From: JADKAC01 sp964492065
GTDB taxonomy: Bacteria; Bacteroidota; Bacteroidia; Chitinophagales; BACL12
NCBI GenBank assembly: GCA_964492065.1
Contig: CAZBHH010000040.1
Coordinates: forward strand, 1 to 8,498
Length of the DNA stretch: 8,498 nucleotides
Direction of reading: 5' to 3'
Notes under the pieces: generated by a model
Database searches by the model: none
Told to the model about the DNA's origin: nothing
Seen by the model: only the letters and a program-made list of their open reading frames with translations
Program-made: the position numbers and the translations under genes
Shown here: positions 1 to 7,490 of the stretch, piece after piece
Position numbering within the stretch: position 1 is the first letter of the stretch
Layout of the letters: each line of letters starts with the position of its first letter

Positions 1-380
1 CAGATTTTCTGACACGCATCCGCAATGCGCAGATGGCTAATCATAAAATAGTGGAAATTCCGGCCTCCAATATCAAGAAGCGCCTCACCGAATTATTGTA
101 TGAAAACGGATTTATTTACCGGTACAAATTCGATACGGATGGCCCCCAGGGCACGATAAAAATTGCATTGAAATACGATGCAGTTACCAAGATGCCTGCC
201 ATAAAAGGCATTGAGCGGGTAAGCCGCCCGGGATTGCGGACCTATAAAAACACCGCCGAATTACCACGGGTATTAAGCGGGCTGGGTATGGCAATAATTT
301 CCACATCCAAGGGCATCATGACCGAAAAAGAGGCAAAACGCCAGAATGTAGGCGGGGAAGTGCTCTGCTACATTTATTAA
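1..380 (+). CDS. rpsH: 30S ribosomal protein uS8 (S8), 5'-truncated by the window start
   Basis: Small-subunit protein that binds the central domain of 16S rRNA early in 30S assembly. The frame is open from base 3 to the stop at 378-380 and gives 125 residues. It begins DFLTRIRNAQ, the conserved N-terminal helix of uS8, so the ATG at 33 (after RIRNAQ) is internal and not the start. About 6-8 N-terminal residues lie outside the window. The C-terminal half carries the uS8 signature around GLGMAIISTSKGIMT, followed by the usual ending GGEVLCYIY. The gene lies 19 nt before rplF, as in the spc operon. In other bacteria uS8 is a translational autoregulator of this operon; whether it is here cannot be seen. 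Identity is secure; only the 5' end is missing. Confidence 0.97.
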   Translation, partial: DFLTRIRNAQMANHKIVEIPASNIKKRLTELLYENGFIYRYKFDTDGPQGTIKIALKYDAVTKMPAIKGIERVSRPGLRTYKNTAELPRVLSGLGMAIISTSKGIMTEKEAKRQNVGGEVLCYIY

Positions 381-399
381 AAAGATAAACTGAACAGAA

Positions 400-954
400 A
401 TGTCTAGAATAGGAAATGCACCCATATCGTTGCCAACCGGAGTTACAGTAAACGTCAGTGATAAAAACGTTATCACCGTGAAGGGCAAATTGGGAGAGTT
501 GAAACAAAAAGTGGATCCGGATATCCGCATCGCAGTGGAAAACAATACGTTGTCGGTTTCCCGGCCTACCGAGCAGAAGCGCCATAAGGCATTGCACGGG
601 CTATACCGGGCGCTTATCGCCAATATGGTGAAAGGCGTTTCGGAAGGCTATAAAATCGAACTGGAGTTGGTGGGCGTCGGCTACCGTGCTGCCAACCAGG
701 GGCAACTGCTGGACCTCTCCATCGGGTATTCACATCCCATCATGATGGTATTACCCAAGGAGATTAAACTGAGCACTGTTTCCGAAAAGGGAAAAAACCC
801 GACGGTAATCTTGGAATCTCACGACAAGCAATTGATCGGGCAGGTAGCGGCAAAAATCAGATCATTGAGGAAACCGGAACCTTACAAAGGAAAAGGTATT
901 AAATACACTACAGAAGTATTGCGCAGAAAAGCCGGTAAAACAGCAGGCAAATAA
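400..954 (+). CDS. rplF: 50S ribosomal protein uL6 (L6)
   Basis: Large-subunit protein near the factor-binding (GTPase-associated) region, contacting 23S rRNA and the sarcin-ricin area. The 184 residues fit the family length. The start MSRIGNAPI is the conserved uL6 N-terminus. Two related alpha/beta domains follow (about 1-80 and 81-184). The second ends in the uL6 signature EPYKGKGIKY at residues 160-169 and a basic tail with KAGKTAGK. The ATG at 400 follows an A-rich leader (gaacagaa) with no Shine-Dalgarno sequence, 19 nt after rpsH. Identity is certain from the signature and from its place between rpsH and rplR. Confidence 0.98.
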   Translation: MSRIGNAPISLPTGVTVNVSDKNVITVKGKLGELKQKVDPDIRIAVENNTLSVSRPTEQKRHKALHGLYRALIANMVKGVSEGYKIELELVGVGYRAANQGQLLDLSIGYSHPIMMVLPKEIKLSTVSEKGKNPTVILESHDKQLIGQVAAKIRSLRKPEPYKGKGIKYTTEVLRRKAGKTAGK

Positions 955-965
955 ACTGAATTGAA

Positions 966-1316
966 ATGCAGAACAAAAAAGTAAAACGCAGATTACGCAT
1001 CAGGTACGGCATCCGGAGCAAAATTTCCGGAACGGCAGCACGCCCACGCCTATCTGTATTCCGAAGCAATAAGGAAATCTATGCCCAGATCATTGACGAT
1101 GAAGCAGGGCACACGCTTGCCGCAATTTCCAGCCGCTCGTTAAAAGAGCTGAAAGGCAACAAAGTGGAAAAGGCAAAACAAGTGGGTATGGAAATGGCGA
1201 GAATTTCACTGGAAAAGGGAATTACGGAAGTGAGTTTCGACCGCAGCGGATATTTATATCACGGGCGCATCAAGGCAATTGCCGATGGCGCAAGGGAAGG
1301 AGGACTTAAATTTTAA
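966..1316 (+). CDS. rplR: 50S ribosomal protein uL18 (L18)
   Basis: Binds 5S rRNA and helps mount the 5S particle on the central protuberance of the 50S subunit. The protein has 116 residues, the normal bacterial length. The N-terminus is strongly basic (NKKVKRRLRIRYGIRSK) and disordered in the family before rRNA binding. The segment ARPRLSVFRSNKEIYAQ (about 25-41) opens the core fold. The C-terminal motif FDRSGYLYHGRIKAIADGAR (91-110), then EGGLKF, is diagnostic. A GGAGG near 1299-1303 encodes part of this conserved C-terminus and lies about 25 nt before the rpsE start, too far to act as its ribosome binding site. The gene is 11 nt after rplF. Confidence 0.98.
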   Translation: MQNKKVKRRLRIRYGIRSKISGTAARPRLSVFRSNKEIYAQIIDDEAGHTLAAISSRSLKELKGNKVEKAKQVGMEMARISLEKGITEVSFDRSGYLYHGRIKAIADGAREGGLKF

Positions 1317-1328
1317 ACAGAGCGCATT

Positions 1329-1850
1329 ATGGCAGTAAATAAAGAGATACAAAGAGTACGTGCTTCCGAGCTGGAACTGAAAGAGAGAGTAGTAGGCATA
1401 CAGCGTGTAGCGAAGGTGACAAAGGGAGGCCGCACATTCAGTTTTTCGGCATTAGTAGTTGTCGGCGACGGTCAGGGTACTGTCGGTCAGGGATTGGGAA
1501 AAGCCCGTGAAGTTACCGAAGCAATCCAAAAGGGTATTGATGATGCAAAGAAGAACTTAATAAAAGTGCCGCTGTACAAAGGCACCATCCCCCATGAGCA
1601 AAAGGGTAAATACGGAGCGGGGAAAGTGATGCTGAAGCCGGCCGCACACGGTACCGGTGTTATTGCGGGCGGTTCGATGCGGGCGGTTTTGGAAAGCGCC
1701 GGCGTTACCGACGTACTGGCGAAGTCGTTGGGATCTTCCAATCCGCATAACGTGGTAAAAGCCACCCTCGATGCCTTGTCGCTGTTGCGCACGCCGATGC
1801 GGGTGGCAGAGCAGAGAAACGTGCCTCTTAAAAAAGTATTTAACGGATAA
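1329..1850 (+). CDS. rpsE: 30S ribosomal protein uS5 (S5)
   Basis: Small-subunit protein near the mRNA entry and decoding region, important for translational fidelity; spectinomycin-resistance changes map to its N-terminal loop in other bacteria. The 173 residues include the double-stranded-RNA-binding-like N-terminal domain, with KVTKGGRTFSFSALVVVGDG at 29-48 followed by GTVGQGLGKAREV. The C-terminal domain has GTGVIAGGSMRAVLE (108-122) and SLGSSNPHNVVKAT (133-146), all family hallmarks. The spectinomycin loop (VAKVTKGGRTF) shows no obvious deletion or unusual substitution. The leader before the ATG (agcgcatt) has no Shine-Dalgarno sequence. It is followed 5 nt later by rpmD. Confidence 0.98.
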   Translation: MAVNKEIQRVRASELELKERVVGIQRVAKVTKGGRTFSFSALVVVGDGQGTVGQGLGKAREVTEAIQKGIDDAKKNLIKVPLYKGTIPHEQKGKYGAGKVMLKPAAHGTGVIAGGSMRAVLESAGVTDVLAKSLGSSNPHNVVKATLDALSLLRTPMRVAEQRNVPLKKVFNG

Positions 1851-1855
1851 GTATT

Positions 1856-2035
1856 ATGGGAAAAGTAAAGATTACAATCGTTAAGAGCACCATTGACAGG
1901 CCGAAAAATCAAAAGGCAACCGTCAAAGCCCTGGGATTGAGAAAATTGAATCACTCGGTAGTGCTGGAAGATACACCCCAGGTGATGGGTATGATACATA
2001 GTGTACAACATTTATTAAAAGTTGAAAAAGCCTGA
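1856..2035 (+). CDS. rpmD: 50S ribosomal protein uL30 (L30)
   Basis: Small single-domain protein of the 50S subunit. Read directly from the sequence, the ORF from ATG 1856 to TGA 2033-2035 encodes 59 residues. It starts MGKVKITIVKSTIDRPKNQK, continues ATVKALGLRKLNHSVVLEDT and ends with MIHSVQHLLKVEKA. The pattern of an N-terminal beta strand, then S-x-I-x-R-P, then LGLRKLN, then a C-terminal helix is the uL30 fold. The length matches the usual 58-60 residues. It lies 5 nt after rpsE and 1 nt before the rplO ATG (TGA-T-ATG), which suggests translational coupling. uL30 is absent from some lineages but present here. Confidence 0.97.
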   Translation: MGKVKITIVKSTIDRPKNQKATVKALGLRKLNHSVVLEDTPQVMGMIHSVQHLLKVEKA

Positions 2036-2036
2036 T

Positions 2037-2486
2037 ATGGATTTATCAAATTTAAAACCGGCAAAGGGTTCCGTTAAATCGCCGAAGCGGGTAGGCCGCG
2101 GCCAGGGATCGGGAACAGGCGGAACTTCTACCCGCGGTCATAAAGGTGCAAACTCCCGTTCGGGAAATAAGAAGAAACACCATTTTGAAGGAGGCCAGAT
2201 GCCGTTGCAGCGCCGGTTGCCAAAACGCGGTTTCAAAAACCTGAACCGGGTGGATTGTGTGGAACTCAATCTCGGCCAGATACAGGAAATCGCTGATAAA
2301 TACGGCATTACTACGCTAGACAAAGAGGTGCTGTTTGCCAACAGGATATTGAAAACCGGGCAAAAGCTGAAAGTGCTGGGTAAGGGACAACTGACTGCCA
2401 AGATCGAAATGAGCGCACATGCCTACAGCAAAACGGCAAAAGAAGCTATTGAAGCAATTGGAGGAACCGCAAACCTGATTGATTAA
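2037..2486 (+). CDS. rplO: 50S ribosomal protein uL15 (L15)
   Basis: Late-assembly 50S protein that threads a long basic extension into 23S rRNA. From the ATG at 2037 it has 149 residues, starting MDLSNLKPAKGS, the usual N-terminus in this phylum. An in-frame TTG at 2022 would add MKKPD but would overlap rpmD by 14 nt; I prefer the ATG. The glycine- and arginine-rich extension (RVGRGQGSGTGGTSTRGHKG, 18-37) is diagnostic, as is FEGGQMPLQRRLPKRGFKN (50-68). The C-terminal globular part ends ANLID. secY starts 2 nt later, the order seen in nearly all bacteria. Confidence 0.97.
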   Translation: MDLSNLKPAKGSVKSPKRVGRGQGSGTGGTSTRGHKGANSRSGNKKKHHFEGGQMPLQRRLPKRGFKNLNRVDCVELNLGQIQEIADKYGITTLDKEVLFANRILKTGQKLKVLGKGQLTAKIEMSAHAYSKTAKEAIEAIGGTANLID

Positions 2487-2488
2487 GA

Positions 2489-3841
2489 ATGAAAAAGTTC
2501 ATAGAAACGATACGGAATATCTGGCACATCGAAGATCTGCGCAAACGCATAATTTTCACCGTCGGGTTGATTTTTATTTATCGCCTCGGATCCTATGTCA
2601 TGTTGCCCGGTATCGATGCCGCCCTCTATAAAACTGCCGTACAGGGCTCCGGCTCCGGCGGTCTGTTGGGCCTGATTAACCTGTTTGCCGGCGGTGGATT
2701 CAGCAGGGCATCCATCCTCGCCCTGGGAATTATGCCGTATATCTCGGCATCAATTGCCATGCAATTGCTCGGTATCGCCGTTCCCTATTTCGCCAGGATG
2801 CAGCGGGAAGGCGAGAGCGGCAGGCGAAAAATAAACCAATACACCCGGATTCTAACCGTAGTAGTTACGGCTTTCCAGGCTTCCGGATATTTCATTTACC
2901 TGAAGTCCATGGCCGAATCTTCCGGCGGGCTGAATTTTATCACCACTTCCTACGGATTGTTCTGGTTTATCTGCGTTATTATGCTCACTACCGGTACCTT
3001 GTTTACCATGTGGCTGGGAGAAAAAATTACAGACAGGGGTATCGGCAACGGTATTTCCTTCATAATCATGGTCGGCATTATCGCCGGCTTGCCCGCTGCC
3101 TTGGGCAACGAGTTTATCACCCGTGTTAATGAAAATACCGGCGGATTGGTGCCCTTTGTGCTGGAACTCGCCTTCCTCGTAGTCGTAATTATGGCCAGTA
3201 TCATGCTGGTGCAGGGAACACGCCGTATCCCGGTGCAGTATGCCAAACGCATTGTCGGCGCCAAACAATACGGCGGCAACAGGCAGTTTATCCCGCTGAA
3301 AATTAATGCCGCCGGCGTGATGCCCATCATCTTCGCCCAGGCATTGATGTTTATTCCGGGAACTGTTCAGACATTTTTCCCCGACTCGCAGAGCAGTTTT
3401 ATCATGCAATTGAACGATTTTACTTCGCCGACTTACAATATAATTTACGGGTTACTGGTAATCGTCTTTACCTATTTCTATACGGCGATTACGATTAACC
3501 CGACACAGATTGCCGACGACCTGAAAAAGAACGGCGGATTTATCCCGGGTGTAAAACCGGGTAGAAAAACCGCTGAATTTATAGATAATGTATTGTCCAG
3601 GATTACATTACCCGGATCCATTTTCCTGGCGATTGTCGCCATTATGCCGGTATTTTCCACCGCTTTTGGAGTGGGTGCACAGTTTGCCCAGTTCTTCGGA
3701 GGAACATCCCTGTTGATTATGGTAGGCGTTATCCTGGATACATTGCAACAGGTGGAAAGCCATTTGTTAATGCGGCACTACGATGGATTGATGAAATCCG
3801 GCAGGATTAAGGGAAGGTCGAGTGCCCCGGTGAGTATTTAG
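2489..3841 (+). CDS. secY: Protein translocase subunit SecY
   Basis: Central channel of the SecYEG translocon in the inner membrane; it exports unfolded proteins driven by SecA and inserts membrane proteins delivered by SRP/FtsY. The 450 residues fit the family and I can trace about ten hydrophobic segments (near 20-40, 75-98, 120-138, 152-176, 188-204, 220-242, 272-292, 318-338, 374-394 and 400-418). A glycine-rich plug region (GGLLGLINLFAGGGF, 57-71) follows segment 1. LGIMPYISASI (79-89) is a SecY signature. The cytosolic loop before segment 7 has QGTRRIPVQYAKR (242-254). The next loop has FIPGVKPGRKT (351-361), with Lys356 where E. coli has the SecA-critical Arg357, a conservative change. 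It ends with a basic tail typical of the family, 2 nt before map. Confidence 0.98.
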   Translation: MKKFIETIRNIWHIEDLRKRIIFTVGLIFIYRLGSYVMLPGIDAALYKTAVQGSGSGGLLGLINLFAGGGFSRASILALGIMPYISASIAMQLLGIAVPYFARMQREGESGRRKINQYTRILTVVVTAFQASGYFIYLKSMAESSGGLNFITTSYGLFWFICVIMLTTGTLFTMWLGEKITDRGIGNGISFIIMVGIIAGLPAALGNEFITRVNENTGGLVPFVLELAFLVVVIMASIMLVQGTRRIPVQYAKRIVGAKQYGGNRQFIPLKINAAGVMPIIFAQALMFIPGTVQTFFPDSQSSFIMQLNDFTSPTYNIIYGLLVIVFTYFYTAITINPTQIADDLKKNGGFIPGVKPGRKTAEFIDNVLSRITLPGSIFLAIVAIMPVFSTAFGVGAQFAQFFGGTSLLIMVGVILDTLQQVESHLLMRHYDGLMKSGRIKGRSSAPVSI

Positions 3842-3843
3842 TA

Positions 3844-4659
3844 ATGATTATTTATAAAACGACAGATGAGATTGAACTCATCAGGAAAAGTTCTTTGTTA
3901 GTATCGGATACATTGGCATATTTAGCCGGTATCCTCAGGCCCGGAATGACCACTTTGCAATTGGATGCACTGGCGGAAGAATATATCCGGGATCATGGAG
4001 CGATACCGTCGTTTAAGGGATACAACGGGTTTACGGGAACGCTGTGCACCAGTATAAACGATGTGGTGGTACACGGGATACCCTCGGACCTGGAAGTGAA
4101 AGAAGGCGATGTGGTGTCGCTGGATTGCGGCGTGGTGATGCATGGATTTCACGGCGACTCCGCCTATAGTTTTCTCGTGGGCGAAGTGAGTGAAGATGTG
4201 GTGCGGCTGGCAGAGGTGACCAAACGAGCCCTCTACCTGGGCATTGATGCGGCTGAAGCGGGTAACCGCATTGGCGATATCGGGTTTGCTATCCAGCAAT
4301 ATGCAGAGCGGGAACACGGCTACGGCATCGTCCGGGAACTGGTGGGGCACGGAATCGGCAGGGAGTTGCACGAAGAACCCGATGTGCCTAACTTCGGCAG
4401 CCGCGGAAAAGGGATTAAACTGCAGGAGGGATTGGTGATAGCTATTGAACCAATGGTGAATATGGGTACTGCACGTGTCGCCCAGGAGAGTGACGGATGG
4501 ACAATACGCACAAGGGATAAAAAAGTGAGTATGCACTTCGAACATACCATAGCGGTGCGGCGAGGTAAGGCGGATGTGCTTTCGGGTTTCGAAGTAATAG
4601 AACAGGCGGAATTGAAAAACGAAAATTTGTATAAAAGTAAAGAACAGATAACGCATTAA
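3844..4659 (+). CDS. map: Methionine aminopeptidase, type I
   Basis: Removes the initiator methionine from nascent proteins after deformylation when residue 2 is small. It is a cytosolic dimetal enzyme with the pita-bread fold. All five expected metal ligands are visible by family pattern: Asp94 (SLDCG), Asp105 (FHGDSAYSF), His169 (VGHGIG), Glu202 (AIEPM) and Glu233 (HFEHT). The substrate-contacting His77 (VVHGIP) and His176 (ELHEEP) are also present, so it should be active. There is no N-terminal SH3/zinc extension, which gives a simple type Ia form. At 271 residues it is slightly longer than the common 250-265; the extra is a short polar tail after FEVIEQAEL. It lies directly after secY with no adk between, and its TAA overlaps the infA start by one base (TAATG). 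Confidence 0.97.
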   Translation: MIIYKTTDEIELIRKSSLLVSDTLAYLAGILRPGMTTLQLDALAEEYIRDHGAIPSFKGYNGFTGTLCTSINDVVVHGIPSDLEVKEGDVVSLDCGVVMHGFHGDSAYSFLVGEVSEDVVRLAEVTKRALYLGIDAAEAGNRIGDIGFAIQQYAEREHGYGIVRELVGHGIGRELHEEPDVPNFGSRGKGIKLQEGLVIAIEPMVNMGTARVAQESDGWTIRTRDKKVSMHFEHTIAVRRGKADVLSGFEVIEQAELKNENLYKSKEQITH

Positions 4660-4877
4660 TGTCAAAACAGGGACTCATAAAACAGGACGGTGTCATTACG
4701 GAAGCGTTATCCAATGCGATGTTTCGGGTGAAGCTGGAAAATGAGCACGAAATCGTAGCCCATATTTCGGGTAAAATGCGCATGCACTACATACGCATAC
4801 TGCCGGGGGACAAGGTAACGGTTGAAATGTCGCCTTACGATTTGACAAGGGGAAGAATTATTTACAGATATAAATAG
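4659..4877 (+). CDS. infA: Translation initiation factor IF-1
   Basis: Binds the A site of the 30S subunit during initiation and helps IF-2 and IF-3 select the start. The 72 residues form one OB-fold (S1-like) domain of exactly the standard length. Hallmarks are IKQDGVITEALSNAMFRVKL (8-27), HEIVAHISGKMRMHYIRILP (30-49) and the ending PYDLTRGRIIYRYK. The start ATG (4659-4661) shares its first base with the map stop codon, an overlap usually associated with termination-reinitiation. No Shine-Dalgarno sequence is present upstream. The position between map and rpmJ is the common Bacteroidota/Firmicutes arrangement. Confidence 0.98.
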   Translation: MSKQGLIKQDGVITEALSNAMFRVKLENEHEIVAHISGKMRMHYIRILPGDKVTVEMSPYDLTRGRIIYRYK

Positions 4878-4883
4878 TACAGT

Positions 4884-5000
4884 ATGAAAGTCAGACCATC
4901 CATTAAAAAGAGAAGTGCCGATTGCAAGATAGTGCGTCGCAAGGGCGTATTGTATGTGATCAATAAGAAGAATCCGAAATTTAAACAACGTCAAGGTTAA
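4884..5000 (+). CDS. rpmJ: 50S ribosomal protein uL36/bL36 (L36), zinc-less form
   Basis: The smallest ribosomal protein, buried in 23S rRNA of the 50S subunit. The ORF from ATG 4884 to TAA 4998-5000 encodes 38 residues: MKVRPSIKKRSADCKIVRRK followed by GVLYVINKKNPKFKQRQG. Length, the MKVR start and the KQRQG end are diagnostic. The classical zinc ribbon uses Cys11, Cys14, Cys27 and His33. Here these positions are Ser11, Cys14, Asn27 and Phe33, so only one ligand remains and zinc binding is not expected. This is the C-minus type known from other bacteria, including, as I recall, members of this phylum. It lies 6 nt after infA and 10 nt before rpsM. Confidence 0.97.
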   Translation: MKVRPSIKKRSADCKIVRRKGVLYVINKKNPKFKQRQG

Positions 5001-5010
5001 AAAATAAATT

Positions 5011-5391
5011 ATGGCAAGGATAGCCGGTATAGATTTACCAAAAAACAAACAAGGCGTAATAGGCCTTACCTATATCTACGGAATTGGCAACACCACCGCT
5101 TCCTATATTTTGGCACAGGCCAATGTGGAGGAGAGCAAGAAGGTAAAAGATTGGACGGATGATGAGATCAACGCCATCCGCAATGTTATCAGCAACGAGG
5201 TGAAGGTGGAAGGCGCCTTGCGCTCGGAAGTGCAGTTATCCATCAAGCGACTCATGGACATCGGCTGTTACAGGGGCGTGCGCCACCGCAAAGGTCTGCC
5301 GGTTCGCGGGCAGCGTACCAAGAGCAATGCCAGAACCCGGAAGGGCAAGAAGAAGACTGTTGCCGGAAAGAAAAAAGCGCCTAAAGGATAA
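5011..5391 (+). CDS. rpsM: 30S ribosomal protein uS13 (S13)
   Basis: Located in the head of the 30S subunit. It contacts the P-site tRNA through its C-terminal tail and forms inter-subunit bridges with the 50S central protuberance. The 126 residues start MARIAGIDLPKNK, the canonical uS13 N-terminus. A helix-two-turn-helix region follows (LTYIYGIGNTTASYIL, 19-34). The core motif is LMDIGCYRGVRHRKGLPVRG (81-100), then QRTKSNARTRKG. The tail is very basic (KKKTVAGKKKAPKG). The start ATG follows an A/T-only leader (aaaaataaatt). The 42 nt gap to rpsK is the longest inside the operon in this window and holds no clear terminator, promoter or hairpin. Confidence 0.98.
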   Translation: MARIAGIDLPKNKQGVIGLTYIYGIGNTTASYILAQANVEESKKVKDWTDDEINAIRNVISNEVKVEGALRSEVQLSIKRLMDIGCYRGVRHRKGLPVRGQRTKSNARTRKGKKKTVAGKKKAPKG

Positions 5392-5433
5392 TAGTCAATA
5401 ATCAACAAATTATAAAATCATCATTATATAGCA

Positions 5434-5832
5434 ATGGCTAAAACAACAACAGCAAAGAAGGTTGCCAAAAAGCGGGTAGTTAAGGTAGATGCCGACGGGC
5501 AGGTACATATTAACGCCACTTTTAATAATTTGATCGTAACCTTTACCAACAACAGCGGTCAGACTATTTCCTGGTCTTCTTCCGGTAAATCGGGATTCAG
5601 GGGGTCGAAGAAAAATACGCCGTATGCAGCGCAGGTATCGGTAAGCGATGCCGCTAAAACGGCGTATGATGCAGGCCTGCGCCGGGTAGAAGTGTTTGTC
5701 AAAGGCCCCGGTTCCGGCCGCGAAGCGGCAATTCGGCAGGTAAATGTTTCGGGAATGGAGATCACCGTGATCCGCGATATTACCCCTATGCCCCACAACG
5801 GCTGCCGGCCGCCAAAGAAAAGAAGAGTATAA
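5434..5832 (+). CDS. rpsK: 30S ribosomal protein uS11 (S11)
   Basis: Forms part of the 30S platform near the Shine-Dalgarno/anti-Shine-Dalgarno helix and the E site. It has 132 residues: a basic lysine-rich N-terminal extension (MAKTTTAKKVAKKRVVKV), then the conserved core GQVHINATFNNLIVTFTN (22-39), SSGKSGFRGSKKNTPYAAQ (49-67) and GLRRVEVFVKGPGSGREAAI (81-100). It ends ITPMPHNGCRPPKKRRV, the invariant uS11 C-terminus. No internal truncation or frameshift is seen. It is 42 nt after rpsM and 23 nt before rpsD. Confidence 0.98.
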   Translation: MAKTTTAKKVAKKRVVKVDADGQVHINATFNNLIVTFTNNSGQTISWSSSGKSGFRGSKKNTPYAAQVSVSDAAKTAYDAGLRRVEVFVKGPGSGREAAIRQVNVSGMEITVIRDITPMPHNGCRPPKKRRV

Positions 5833-5855
5833 TTATTTAATCATAGCAATTTTAC

Positions 5856-6458
5856 ATGGCACGTTATACAGGACCAAGGACAAAAAAGGCAAGGACATTT
5901 GCCGAACCGATTTTCGGGTACGATAAAGCATTTGATAAACGCAAATATCCGCCGGGCCAACACGGCTTGTCCAAGAAGAAAAAATCATTATCCGAATACG
6001 GTCTCCAGTTAAAGGAAAAGCAAAAGGCAAAATATACCTACGGTATTTTGGAACGCCAGTTTGCCAAGACCTATTCCGATGCGGCGAGAAAACAAGCCGC
6101 TACGGGCGAAGTGCTCCTGCAGCTGTTGGAGGCGAGACTGGACAATACGGTGTTTCGCTTGGGTATTGCACCTACCCGCCGTGCTGCCCGTCAATTGGTG
6201 AACCATAAGCATATTGAAGTGAACGGGTCAACGGCATACGCACCTTCGCATAGCCTGAAACCCGGCGATGTGATAACCATACGGGAGAAGTCAAAGGATC
6301 TGGAGGTGATTAAAAATGCCCAGCCGGGTACAACTCGCTATGCGTGGCTCGAATGGAATGCCGATCAGCAAAAAGGCGTATTCACCATGTACCCCGAACG
6401 GGACCAGATACCCGAGAATATTAAAGAACTTTTGATTGTCGAGTTATACTCCAAATAA
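5856..6458 (+). CDS. rpsD: 30S ribosomal protein uS4 (S4)
   Basis: Primary 16S rRNA-binding protein that nucleates assembly of the 30S 5' domain and lines the mRNA entry pore. The 200 residues start MARYTGPRTKKAR. The N-terminal region lacks the cysteine cluster of zinc-binding S4 forms, so this is the zinc-less type. YPPGQHG at 31-37 is a family motif. The S4 RNA-binding fold begins near residue 90 with LEARLDNTVFRLGIAPTRRA (91-110) and QLVNHKHIEVNGS (113-125). In E. coli uS4 represses the alpha operon by binding its leader; no such pseudoknot is evident before rpsM here. It ends VELYSK, with 28 nt of A/T-rich spacer before rpoA. Confidence 0.98.
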   Translation: MARYTGPRTKKARTFAEPIFGYDKAFDKRKYPPGQHGLSKKKKSLSEYGLQLKEKQKAKYTYGILERQFAKTYSDAARKQAATGEVLLQLLEARLDNTVFRLGIAPTRRAARQLVNHKHIEVNGSTAYAPSHSLKPGDVITIREKSKDLEVIKNAQPGTTRYAWLEWNADQQKGVFTMYPERDQIPENIKELLIVELYSK

Positions 6459-6486
6459 TTAATTCATTTAAAATCAGAAATACATT

Positions 6487-7488
6487 ATGTCAATACTTGC
6501 ATTTCAGCGCCCGGATAAAATAACGCTTCAAAAAGCAACCGATTTTGAAGGCACCTTCGAGTTTAAACCCTTAGAACCCGGGTTTGGCGTTACCGTCGGC
6601 AATGCATTGCGGCGCATATTGCTTTCCTCATTAGAGGGCTATGCAATTTCGGCAATAAAAATCAGCGGTGTGGATCACGAATTTTCCACTATTAATGGCG
6701 TAATGGAAGATATTACGGAGATAGTTCTGAACCTGAAACAGGTGCGGTTGAAAAAAGAACTGGGCGGCGATGATAACCAGGTGGAAAAAATATTTATTTC
6801 ACTCAAAGACAAAGAGGAATTCAAGGCCGGCGATATCGAGAAACACACCAATAATTTCCGGGTGATGAACCCCGATTTACTGGTTTGCCGCATGGAACCC
6901 TTTGTAAAACTGGATATTGAACTCACCATTCAGAAAGGCAGGGGCTATTTGCCTGCCGAAGAGAATAAGCTCATCGAAGAAGCGATCGGCGTTATTCCGA
7001 TTGACGCCATCTATACCCCGATTAAAAATGTGCGCTACACCATTGAAAATACACGGGTAGAGCAAAAGACGGATTTTGAAAAACTGCTGATTGAGATTAA
7101 AACCGACGGCACTATTCATCCCGAAGACGCAATCAAGGAGGCGGCGAGAATCATGATTCAGCACCTGATGTTGATCACCGATGAAAATATTGCATTCAAT
7201 ACGGTGCACGAAAAAGAAACCGAGACGGTGGATGAACATACACTGCATATCCGCAAGTTGCTGAAGACACCGCTGGAAGACCTCGATTTGTCCGTGCGGG
7301 CTTATAACTGTTTGAAGGCTGCAAAAATCAACGGCCTGGCCGAACTGGTAAAATACGATACCAACGAGCTGTTGAAGTTCAGGAATTTCGGCAAGAAGAG
7401 CCTGGTGGAAATTGAGGCAATGGTTCTGGATAAGGGATTGCAATTCGGCATGGACTTGTCCAAGTATAAATTAGATGAAGAGTATTAA
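6487..7488 (+). CDS. rpoA: DNA-directed RNA polymerase subunit alpha
   Basis: Alpha dimerises to start assembly of the RNA polymerase core, and its C-terminal domain contacts DNA UP elements and activators. The 333 residues match the family. The N-terminal domain (about 1-232) carries GFGVTVGNALRRILLSSLEG (32-51), the conserved assembly helix and signature. An acidic linker (about 240-255, EKETETVDE) leads to the C-terminal domain (about 258-333). That domain contains LSVRAYNCLKAAKI and FGKKSLVEIE. By alignment with E. coli, Arg271, Asn274, Cys275 and Lys304 correspond to key DNA-contacting positions including Arg265, so DNA binding by this domain is probably retained. The start MSILAFQRP is typical. 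The gene precedes rplQ, as in most bacteria. Confidence 0.98.
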   Translation: MSILAFQRPDKITLQKATDFEGTFEFKPLEPGFGVTVGNALRRILLSSLEGYAISAIKISGVDHEFSTINGVMEDITEIVLNLKQVRLKKELGGDDNQVEKIFISLKDKEEFKAGDIEKHTNNFRVMNPDLLVCRMEPFVKLDIELTIQKGRGYLPAEENKLIEEAIGVIPIDAIYTPIKNVRYTIENTRVEQKTDFEKLLIEIKTDGTIHPEDAIKEAARIMIQHLMLITDENIAFNTVHEKETETVDEHTLHIRKLLKTPLEDLDLSVRAYNCLKAAKINGLAELVKYDTNELLKFRNFGKKSLVEIEAMVLDKGLQFGMDLSKYKLDEEY

Positions 7489-7490
7489 TT

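Noticed and set aside
1297..1303. AAGGAGG before rpsE as a Shine-Dalgarno site
   Set aside because: It is about 25 nt from the ATG and encodes the conserved EGG of the uL18 C-terminus.
2022..2036. TTG start for rplO that would add five residues (MKKPD)
   Set aside because: It overlaps rpmD by 14 nt and departs from the conserved MDLSNLKP N-terminus; the ATG at 2037 gives the family-typical start 1 nt after the rpmD stop.
2852..3409. Open frame of 185 codons antisense to secY
   Set aside because: It is a shadow of the secY codon pattern; the product is a hydrophilic His/Gly/Asp-rich string with no family match that I can recognise.
3922..4665. Long open frame (247 codons) antisense to map
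   Set aside because: It mirrors the codons of a conserved gene, is His/Phe-rich with no recognisable domain, and has no start context or operon partner.
5392..5433. Possible uS4-binding leader or promoter in the rpsM-rpsK gap
   Set aside because: The gap is A/T-rich with no stable inverted repeat and no TAnnTTTG-type -7 element; the E. coli regulator site also lies before rpsM, not here.
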